Assembly (NCBI GenBank): GCA_013814015.1
Contig: JACCQS010000244.1
Location: 1-6,094, forward strand
Source: Geodermatophilaceae bacterium
GTDB lineage: Bacteria; Actinomycetota; Actinomycetes; Mycobacteriales; Geodermatophilaceae
Direction of reading: 5' to 3'
Length of the DNA: 6,094 nt
The notes under the pieces were generated by a model. It worked only from the letters and a program-made list of their open reading frames with translations. It did not search any database and had not been told where the DNA came from. Shown one piece after another: positions 1 to 4,252 of the stretch. The number at the start of each line of letters is the position of its first letter. Position 1 is the stretch's first letter. Position numbers and translations under genes: made by a program.

Positions 1-2
1 TG

Positions 3-323
3 TTCCTGCGCTGCAACGTCTGGCGCCAGGCCGCGGAGAACGTGGCCGAGTCGCTGACCCGGGGCGCCCGGGTCGTGGTGTCCGGTCGGCTCAAGCAGCG
101 TTCGTTCGAGACCAAAGAGGGCGAGAAACGCACCGTCGTGGAGCTCGAGGTGGACGAGGTCGGTCCGTCGCTGCGCTATGCCACGGCGAAGGTCACCAAA
201 GCCTCCCGCGGTAGCGGCGGAGGTGCCGGCGGCGGCGGCTTCGGGGGCTCGGGATCCAGTGGTGGATCCGACGACCCTTGGTCCACACCGGCTGCCCCCA
301 GCAGTGACGAACCCCCCTTCTAA
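3..323 (+). CDS. ssb: Single-stranded DNA-binding protein, C-terminal part (5' end outside window)
   Basis: SSB coats single-stranded DNA at replication forks and repair sites and recruits partners through its C-terminal tip. The open frame runs in from the left edge, so the first part of the OB fold is missing; 106 residues are visible. The visible part starts FLRCNVWRQAAENVAESL, typical of the OB-fold second half in bacterial SSB. It continues through GRLKQRSFETKEGEKR and VELEVDEVGPSLRYATA. A Gly/Ser-rich linker follows (about residues 55-80 of the visible part), then the acidic tail ending DEPPF, the partner-binding tip. The next gene, rpsR, starts 71 bases after the stop, matching the usual rpsF-ssb-rpsR-rplI order of actinobacteria. 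An internal GTG at 42 is not the real start, because family similarity continues upstream of it. Identification is very secure. Confidence 0.97.
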   Translation, partial: FLRCNVWRQAAENVAESLTRGARVVVSGRLKQRSFETKEGEKRTVVELEVDEVGPSLRYATAKVTKASRGSGGGAGGGGFGGSGSSGGSDDPWSTPAAPSSDEPPF

Positions 324-341
324 ACCTTCCTTCCCCGCTTT

Positions 342-370
342 GCTCGTACGGCGCGAACCGCTCGTACGGC
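342..370. repeat. Pair of 11-bp direct repeats in the ssb-rpsR gap
   Basis: The 11-mer GCTCGTACGGC occurs at 342-352 and again at 360-370, 18 bases apart, just before the rpsR ribosome binding site. Each copy contains the palindrome CGTACG. The two copies lie nearly two helical turns apart and could bind a protein, but no known motif is recognised and a small local duplication is equally likely. Confidence 0.45.
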
Positions 371-394
371 ACCCTTTCTAGGAGTTCCAACACG

Positions 395-631
395 ATGGTC
401 AAGCCACCACCGCGCAAACTGCGCAAGAAGATCTGCGCGTTCTGCAAGGACAAAGTCACCTACGTCGATTACAAGGACACCAACCTGCTGCGCAAATACA
501 TCTCCGACCGGGGCAAGATTCGGGCCCGTCGGGTGAGCGGCAACTGCTCCCAGCACCAGCGTGACATCGCCGTCGCGGTCAAGAACAGCCGTGAGATGGC
601 GCTGCTGCCCTACACCTCGACTGCCCGCTAG
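395..631 (+). CDS. rpsR: 30S ribosomal protein bS18, cysteine-containing (zinc-type) form
   Basis: bS18 is a small-subunit protein that binds the platform of the 30S together with bS6. The 78-residue product has the usual length and the family core (YKDTNLLRKYISDRGKIRARR, residues about 26-46). It carries Cys14, Cys17, Cys51 and His54, the spacing expected of the zinc-binding (C+) S18 form, which many actinobacteria hold beside a zinc-free paralogue induced under zinc starvation. The start is supported by AGGAG at 380-384, ten bases before the ATG, and by the family N-terminus. The gene lies between ssb and rplI; the stop is 17 bases before the preferred rplI start, so they are surely cotranscribed. 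The paralogue is not in this window. Confidence 0.97.
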   Translation: MVKPPPRKLRKKICAFCKDKVTYVDYKDTNLLRKYISDRGKIRARRVSGNCSQHQRDIAVAVKNSREMALLPYTSTAR

Positions 632-648
632 GGGGATCGGAGATGACC

Positions 649-1095
649 ATGCGGTTGATCCTCACCCAGGAAGTCGGCGGTCTCGGCAGTCCCGGGGACG
701 TGATCGAGGTCAAGAACGGGTACGGCCGGAACTACCTGCTGCCCCAAGGCTTTGCGATGAAGGCGACCCGGGGCGCCGAGAAGCAGATCGAAACTCTGCA
801 GCGGACCCGCGCCGCCCGCGAGGTGCGCACCCTCGAGGAGGCCAAGTCCGTGGCCGGCCAGCTCGGCGCGCTGACGGTCACCCTCACGGCGCGCGCCGGC
901 GACGGCGGCCGGCTGTTCGGGTCGGTGACCACCACCGACATCGTGGACGCAGTCAGCGCGGCGGGCGGTCCGGAACTCGATCGCCGTCGGGTGGAGCTGC
1001 ATGGCTCGATCAAGTCCACCGGCAAGCACACGGTGACCGTACGAATCCACCCCGAGGTAGCCGCCGAGGTCTCCCTGGACGTCGTGGCCAGCTGA
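649..1095 (+). CDS. rplI: 50S ribosomal protein bL9
   Basis: bL9 binds 23S rRNA near the L1 stalk and helps maintain reading frame. The N-terminal rRNA-binding domain shows the signature GLGSPGD...NGYGRNYLLPQG (about residues 11-34). A charged connecting helix follows (about 42-70), then the C-terminal domain (GALTVTLTARAGDGGRLFGSVT onward) ending DVVAS. The product is 148 residues, normal for the family. Two ATGs compete, at 643 and 649. I prefer 649 because GGAG at 639-642 then has a six-base spacing and the protein begins MRLILTQEV like its relatives; the ATG at 643 would touch that site. The gene is intact, and it is immediately followed by a stem-loop rather than by dnaB. A decayed second copy of its 3' half lies at 2515-2750. 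Confidence 0.96.
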   Translation: MRLILTQEVGGLGSPGDVIEVKNGYGRNYLLPQGFAMKATRGAEKQIETLQRTRAAREVRTLEEAKSVAGQLGALTVTLTARAGDGGRLFGSVTTTDIVDAVSAAGGPELDRRRVELHGSIKSTGKHTVTVRIHPEVAAEVSLDVVAS

Positions 1096-1111
1096 TCCAA
1101 GACGTTCGTCC

Positions 1112-1136
1112 TCAGGGTGTGGAATGCCACCCCTGA
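1112..1136 (+). terminator. Stem-loop just downstream of rplI, probable terminator
   Basis: Starting 17 bases after the rplI stop, TCAGGG (1112-1117) pairs with CCCTGA (1131-1136). After a one-base bulge (T1118), GTGG (1119-1122) pairs with CCAC (1127-1130) around the loop AATG. This gives ten base pairs with a four-base loop. No T-run follows, as is common for actinobacterial terminators. A second GGGGTG at 1155-1160 could compete for the 3' arm, so the structure might also be regulatory. Confidence 0.6.
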
Positions 1137-1225
1137 CGTGATCGAGTTCGCGCTGGGGTGTCGGTTGGCGCCGCTATGGTCCACAGATCGACGCAGGTCC
1201 ATGCGGGGCAGACGGTCGGGGTTGG

Positions 1226-1588
1226 TTGCCTGAGCACGAACGGATCAGGCGTCAGTGGCGATTCTTCAGAGTCCCCGGAGCCCAGCGGTCCGTGGCGCGC
1301 GATGAGTTCGAGGCGCTCCCGAAGCACGGCCAGGCCGCGTTGGCTCATGCAATCGCTCGCTGGCAACGGGGCCAGTCGCTGCCTGCCGAGGTGAAGCCAC
1401 TGGCCGGCGGGTTACTGGAGTTGCGAGTCCAAGTCGGTCGTGACCCGTATCGTGCGATCTTCTTCAAGGACACTCCGGTACATGATGTCTGCGTCCTCGC
1501 GGTCTACAAGAACCAGCGGAGGCTGCCGAAGTCGGACCTGTATCTCGCGCGCCAGAGGATGAGGCAAGGGAAGACCGAGGGGTCCTGA
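1226..1588 (+). CDS. HigB/RelE-fold toxin of a toxin-antitoxin-chaperone-like locus
   Basis: The 120-residue product resembles the HigB/RelE-type mRNA interferases, which cut mRNA on the ribosome. Visible features are a WRFFRV strand (residues 11-16), a helical stretch with EFEALP...GQAALAHAIARW (27-46), VKPLAGGLLELRV (56-68), the basic/aromatic YRAIFF (75-80), AVYKNQRRLPKSD (92-104) and a final helix with ARQRMR. From memory, layout and many residues match mycobacterial HigB1 (Rv1955), including the W-FFR, LELR and FYKNQ-KTPK blocks. The frame is open from 1142 but has no ATG or GTG near the right place. TTG at 1226, with a weak CGGGG five bases upstream, is the best start, so the true start is uncertain and expression may be poor. 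A SecB-like gene follows, as in TAC loci, but no complete antitoxin is found between them. Confidence 0.8.
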   Translation: MPEHERIRRQWRFFRVPGAQRSVARDEFEALPKHGQAALAHAIARWQRGQSLPAEVKPLAGGLLELRVQVGRDPYRAIFFKDTPVHDVCVLAVYKNQRRLPKSDLYLARQRMRQGKTEGS

Positions 1589-1776
1589 AGATCGCCCGGC
1601 GTGTTTGCCAAGACAGCCAGCGCCAGCTTAGTATCGGTTCCAGCCGGTACGTCAACCGTCGCACAACCACAAAGCCCCTCAGCCTTGCCTTGGTCGATGG
1701 AAGCGAACGCATTGTGCCCTGGACCGATGCGATCGACAAAACGCAGCAGAGTTCCGTCTCCGCTCTTCCTGCATGA
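1585..1776 (+). pseudogene. Possible remnant of the TAC antitoxin (C-terminal chaperone-addiction part)
   Basis: TAC loci normally encode an HTH antitoxin of roughly 150 residues between toxin and chaperone; here only 184 bases separate the two. One plus-strand frame is open from 1483 to a TGA at 1774-1776, and that TGA overlaps the chaperone ATG as ATGA, the classic sign of translational coupling. The segment after the toxin stop reads LKIARRVCQDSQRQLS, then a tail with LALVDGSERIVPW and ends SALPA. The tail is hydrophobic and Trp-containing like known chaperone-addiction (ChAD) extensions, though I see no clear alignment. The start of the tail vaguely recalls part of an HTH. The frame has no ATG or GTG at its front (only CTG 1585 beside the toxin stop, TTG 1690 and GTG 1714). 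By hand count third-position GC is 41/62 codons, against 36/62 in the competing open frame. It may be a gene that lost about 270 bases, or a fortuitous frame. Confidence 0.35.
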
Positions 1777-2312
1777 GCAGCAGGACGGATCGCAACCGCG
1801 CACTTGCCGCCCGAGTGGCAGCCAAGGCGGAGATCGCCGATGTCCGGATTCTGCAGTCCACCTTCGCGCTGGAGAAGTTTCCGGCAGGAGCCCAGCGGCT
1901 GGGTTGGACGCTGGAGTTGGAACCTGCAACTGAGTTCGACGCAGGAGATGACCACTTCGTCGTCAGTTGTCGGTACATCGTCACGATTGATGAGGTAGCC
2001 GAGGAGGACTCAAGCCAAACTGCCGACTCGGATGGAGCCGTGGCAAGAATTGAGTTCACCATGGCCGCCCTGTACGAGCTGGGCTACGCCGACTCAGACT
2101 TAGCACCCACCGCTGAGGAAGTGACCGCCTTCGGTGCCTCGACCGGAGCGTTCGCTCTCTATCCTTACGCCCGGGCCTATGCCCAGGATGTCTCCACCCG
2201 CTTGGGGCTGCCTCCGTTGACTCTGTCGATCTACCGAGTGCCGATTTCGTCTCCGGAGGGCGCGACTGTCGAGGCACCAGCGGCCACGACTGGGTTTCCG
2301 GCTCGGTTTTAA
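1773..2312 (+). CDS. SecB-like chaperone of toxin-antitoxin-chaperone type
   Basis: SecB-fold proteins bind unfolded chains. In TAC systems the SecB-like protein protects an aggregation-prone antitoxin by holding its C-terminal extension. The 179-residue product has an N-terminal Arg/Ala-rich helix (residues 7-20), then alternating strands: IADVRILQSTFALEKF (21-36), WTLELEPATEF (45-55), HFVVSCRYIVTI (61-72) and ARIEFTMAALYEL (91-103). The signature block ASTGAFALYPYARAY (122-136) leads to RLGLPPLTLSIYRVPI (143-158), comparable with the FPYAR...FPQLNLAPV region of E. coli SecB. From memory it is closest in type to mycobacterial Rv1957, including its N-terminal layout, which supports the 1773 start. 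There is no Shine-Dalgarno sequence; the ATG overlaps the upstream TGA, so translation is probably coupled to the preceding frame. Acidic loop 74-87 is low in complexity. Confidence 0.85.
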   Translation: MSSRTDRNRALAARVAAKAEIADVRILQSTFALEKFPAGAQRLGWTLELEPATEFDAGDDHFVVSCRYIVTIDEVAEEDSSQTADSDGAVARIEFTMAALYELGYADSDLAPTAEEVTAFGASTGAFALYPYARAYAQDVSTRLGLPPLTLSIYRVPISSPEGATVEAPAATTGFPARF

Positions 2313-2514
2313 GGCGGGTGGCGATCGGTGGCCTGCGGCAGCTTTATCTGGGGTAGCACCGCCCCGCCGTGGCGGGCGACACAGGGCAGTACCCTCATTG
2401 CGGCTTAAGGACTTGAGTTCGTCTCTCAAAATTGGGTCGGTCATCTCGGTCTTCATGGCCGAGCCCTATTTCCGCTTTCATCGATCCGCCGGGATGACTG
2501 GACACGAACTCAGT
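2313..2514. other. Gene-free stretch between the chaperone gene and the rplI remnant
   Basis: No convincing gene is seen. A small hairpin (CCCGC 2363-2367, loop CGTG, GCGGG 2372-2376) lies 50 bases after the chaperone stop and might end that transcript, but it lacks a T-run. Base composition is more AT-rich (around 2400-2480) than the surrounding genes, consistent with joined or foreign DNA. Similarity to rplI begins at about 2515, so the rearrangement junction should lie at or slightly before that point. Confidence 0.5.
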
Positions 2515-2750
2515 CAGCTCGGCGCGTTGACGGTCTCGTTGAAGGCGCGTGCCGGGGACGGCGGCCGGCTGTTCGGCTCGGTGACCCCGAGCGCCGTCGT
2601 CGATGCCGTACGCGATGCCGGTGGCCCGGAACTCGACCGCCGCCGGTCGAACTGCACGGCGCGATCAAGTCCGTCGGCAAGCACGTCGTGACGGGACGAA
2701 TCCATCCCAAGGTTGCCGCCGAGGTCTCCCTGGACGTGGTCGCGAGCTGA
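2515..2750 (+). pseudogene. rplI: Frameshifted, 5'-truncated second copy of rplI (C-terminal domain only)
   Basis: This segment aligns over its whole length with the last 237 bases of the intact rplI (859-1095). My hand alignment gives 43 substitutions and one missing base, about 81% identity. It covers the L9 C-terminal domain: QLGALTVSLKARAGDGGRLFGSVT, AGGPELDRRR, then IKSVGKHVV and AAEVSLDVVAS before TGA 2748-2750. One G is missing between 2646 and 2647 (codon GTC reduced to TC), so the frame shifts and ends early at 2691. There is no rRNA-binding N-terminal domain; the in-frame ATG at 2494 has no L9 sequence ahead of it. Most substitutions are at third codon positions, so the two copies diverged while both were under selection, which suggests an incoming or displaced orthologue rather than a recent local duplication. 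It ends 3 bases from the stop of the convergent membrane protein gene. Confidence 0.9.
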
Positions 2751-2753
2751 CGT

Positions 2754-3401
2754 TCAGGCCAAGCCGGATGCGTGACTCCTCCGTCGGGCTAATTCCCACC
2801 CCAGCAGTGCGAACAGCAACATCCACCCGCTGATCGCCAGTCTGGCCAAGACGAACGGGCCGAAGATCGCAGGCGTCATCGGGACAAAGACGTAGACGCC
2901 GAGCAGCAGCGGAAGGAATCGTTGCCAGCCCTGCCAGAGCCCGGCACGCAGGACGGCGATGCCGGTGAGCACGAGGCCGATTCCGATGACCATGGACGCC
3001 ACTCCGTAGATGGTGTCCAGGATGTCGGTGTGCGGGCTGGGGTACGGCGCATTCGCGGCGGGGATTGCGGCCAGCTCGGTCAGCGCCAACAGCGTCATGC
3101 CGGCGACCGCGGTCACGGTCCCCCACGGCCCGAGGCGAGTCTTGCCGAGGGCACCGGAGCGCCAGAGTGCGAGCAGGCCCAGCACGAGGGCGAGGTGTTG
3201 GACGAAGAAGAACGACTGGATGAGTGTGAACGCTGTCGGCCCCAGCGGATAGCCGTAGACGTCGGGCTCGACAGCGGGCGGCACGACCGCGAGGGCAATG
3301 CCGGAGGCGGCACCCAACAAGCCACCCCACAGACACACGAGGCCAGCGCGCCGTACGAGCACGGCGTCGGACTGCGTGCTCGTAAGCTCTTCAACGGTCA
3401 T
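2754..3401 (-). CDS. Six-helix integral membrane protein, function unknown, divergent from a marR gene
   Basis: The 215-residue product has about six hydrophobic segments, near residues 20-40, 57-79, 93-115, 131-151, 162-182 and 185-204. They are separated by short loops, and the tail is basic (ARRRSHASG), consistent with a cytoplasmic C-terminus. I recognise no catalytic or transport motif and assign no family. The ATG is well supported: on the minus strand a GGGAGG (plus-strand 3409-3414) lies seven bases upstream. It is transcribed away from the MarR-type regulator gene across a 71-base gap containing a probable operator, so it is the likely regulatory target, possibly a small efflux or stress membrane protein (inference only). 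Its 3' end runs tail to tail into the rplI remnant with 3 bases between the stops and no visible terminator. Confidence 0.85.
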   Translation of the reverse strand: MTVEELTSTQSDAVLVRRAGLVCLWGGLLGAASGIALAVVPPAVEPDVYGYPLGPTAFTLIQSFFFVQHLALVLGLLALWRSGALGKTRLGPWGTVTAVAGMTLLALTELAAIPAANAPYPSPHTDILDTIYGVASMVIGIGLVLTGIAVLRAGLWQGWQRFLPLLLGVYVFVPMTPAIFGPFVLARLAISGWMLLFALLGWELARRRSHASGLA

Positions 3402-3426
3402 TGGATGGCCTCCCGAGACGGCATGA

Positions 3427-3463
3427 AAGGTAATAAGGTAATCCTGTTAATCAGGGTGACCTT
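3427..3463. promoter_or_regulatory. Probable MarR operator in the divergent intergenic region
   Basis: Two exact, abutting copies of AAGGTAAT lie at 3427-3434 and 3435-3442. The second copy is also the left arm of a 29-bp imperfect palindrome (3435-3463) centred on 3449: AAGGT (3435-3439) mirrors ACCTT (3459-3463) and CCTG (3443-3446) mirrors CAGG (3452-3455), with 11 of 14 position pairs complementary. The site is AT-rich inside high-GC DNA and ends ten bases before the regulator's GTG. It also covers TACCTT hexamers on the minus strand that could be -10 elements for the membrane protein gene. Binding there would fit autorepression plus control of the divergent gene, as MarR family members commonly do. 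Confidence 0.65.
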
Positions 3464-3472
3464 AAGGAATTG

Positions 3473-3913
3473 GTGAGCAGGACGCAAGAGCATGGGCAAG
3501 AAGAGGTCAACACGATCGCGATGCTGGGTCGTGCCTACAGCCTGCTGGGATTCAAGATCGTCGACGGGGTGGTGGGCGCGGGATTCCCGCAGAAGCCCTC
3601 GCACTCGGCCGTCTTCGCCCAGATCAGGCCTGAGGGCTCACGCCTGACTGATCTCGCCCGCGGCGCCGGCATGACCCCCCAAGCGATGGGCGAACTCGTC
3701 GACGAACTGGAAGCGATGGACTACGTCGTCCGTCGACAGGATCCGACGGACCGGCGCGCCAAACTCATCGTCCTCACCGAGAAGGGCCGGGCGTGTGTTG
3801 CGGCAGGAGTCTCGACGATCCGCGGACTCGAGGAGCGGGTCACCGAGAAACTTGGAGCGCGTGGCCACCAACAGCTTCGCACCCTGCTGAACAAGTTGCT
3901 CGACGACCGATGA
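3473..3913 (+). CDS. MarR-family transcriptional regulator
   Basis: MarR proteins are dimeric winged-helix regulators, usually repressors released by small phenolic or oxidising ligands. This 146-residue product has the family length and layout: an N-terminal dimerisation helix (about residues 10-38), the HTH SRLTDLARGAGMTPQAMGELVDELEAMDYV (56-85) in which the recognition helix begins near TPQAMGELV, and the wing with the characteristic DPTDRRAKLIVLTEKG (90-105). C-terminal helices complete the dimer interface. I chose GTG 3473, with AAGGA at 3464-3468 four bases upstream; TTG 3470 would leave almost no spacing, and ATG 3521 would remove part of the first helix and lacks a good binding site. 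The palindrome at 3435-3463 directly precedes it. The stop overlaps an ATG (ATGA at 3910-3913) opening a 56-codon frame that does not look convincing as a protein. Confidence 0.92.
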   Translation: MSRTQEHGQEEVNTIAMLGRAYSLLGFKIVDGVVGAGFPQKPSHSAVFAQIRPEGSRLTDLARGAGMTPQAMGELVDELEAMDYVVRRQDPTDRRAKLIVLTEKGRACVAAGVSTIRGLEERVTEKLGARGHQQLRTLLNKLLDDR

Positions 3914-4187
3914 GCTTCAAACGCCTCGTTGAGGCAGACTTTCTTGTGTCCACAGGGCGTGGATGCCGATTAGGCAGGGCGACCAGCCTGAAAGAGCGAG
4001 CAGGCGACGCCCGTCCACCGAGATCCCCAGTGGTCCACACAGGACGAACCGGCGTGGCGCACAACTTGTCCCACGGATGATTCACCGGACGGTTTGATTG
4101 CCAGACCCCGGTCACCTAGCTTGCTCTTTGCAGCGACAAGGTTATGCACTGACTCGGGACGACCGAATATGTCAGACCCTCGCGATA

Positions 4188-4199
4188 GAACACATGTTC
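4188..4199. promoter_or_regulatory. LexA (SOS) box-like palindrome upstream of dnaB
   Basis: GAACACATGTTC is a perfect inverted repeat of GAACA/TGTTC around CA and matches the actinobacterial and Gram-positive SOS-box core GAAC-N4-GTTC. It lies 53 bases before the dnaB ATG and just after a candidate -10-like TAGAAC (4186-4191), where a bound repressor would block transcription. The outer bases (TA on the left, GG on the right) match the longer consensus only partly. This suggests damage-inducible transcription of dnaB; the site is seen directly, its function is inferred. Confidence 0.55.
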
Positions 4200-4210
4200 G
4201 GAGCCATTCC

Positions 4211-4231
4211 ATGATGCGACGTGGATGCTGA
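4211..4231 (+). other. Possible six-codon leader ORF (MMRRGC) upstream of dnaB
   Basis: ATG at 4211 opens a frame of six codons encoding MMRRGC and stops at 4229-4231, 21 bases before the dnaB ATG. CGGAG at 4199-4203 sits seven bases upstream, a good Shine-Dalgarno match. If translated it could influence ribosome access to the dnaB site at 4235-4242. It is so short that chance is a serious alternative. Confidence 0.25.
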
Positions 4232-4252
4232 GGCGAAGGGGGTCCCGGACGG

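Larger units (their letters stand above)
3914..4252. other. 339-bp gene-free region upstream of dnaB
   Basis: No convincing gene is present. It holds three sequences close to the high-GC DnaA box TTGTCCACA: GTGTCCACA 3946-3954 (8 of 9), TGGTCCACA 4031-4039 (8 of 9) and the weaker TTGTCCCAC 4066-4074. A possible promoter is TTGCTC (4121-4126) with TATGCA (4143-4148), 16 bases apart. A LexA-box-like palindrome lies at 4188-4199, a tiny ORF at 4211-4231 and the dnaB ribosome binding site GAAGGGGG at 4235-4242. It is probably the dnaB promoter region, which dnaB needs because it is cut off from the rplI operon. Confidence 0.5.

Noticed and set aside
561..1136. 191-codon plus-strand frame across rpsR and rplI
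   Set aside because: It is an Arg-rich shadow in another frame of two unmistakable ribosomal protein genes.
1601..1933. 110-codon frame across the toxin-chaperone gap and into the chaperone gene
   Set aside because: It overlaps the chaperone gene out of frame, has lower third-position GC than the competing frame in the gap, and does not end at a coupling site.
2100..2456. Minus-strand open frame of 118 codons beginning MKTEMTDPILRDELKSL
   Set aside because: Its first residues look protein-like, but most of it lies antisense to the well-supported SecB-like gene, it has no good ribosome binding site, and the later residues are Arg/Pro-rich shadow sequence.
1096..2750. Insertion sequence or phage-type element around the TAC-like genes
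   Set aside because: No transposase or integrase frame, and no terminal inverted repeats. The only flanking repeats are rplI sequence itself.
2665..3336. 223-codon minus-strand frame overlapping the membrane protein gene
   Set aside because: It is an Arg/Pro/His-rich shadow of the hydrophobic reading, which has a strong ribosome binding site and clear membrane helices.
3910..4080. 56-codon frame whose ATG overlaps the marR stop (ATGA)
   Set aside because: The overlap suggests coupling, but after about ten plausible residues it becomes rich in Arg, Gly and rare-looking codons, has no recognisable domain and ends in the promoter-like region. A truncated former gene is possible but unsupported.
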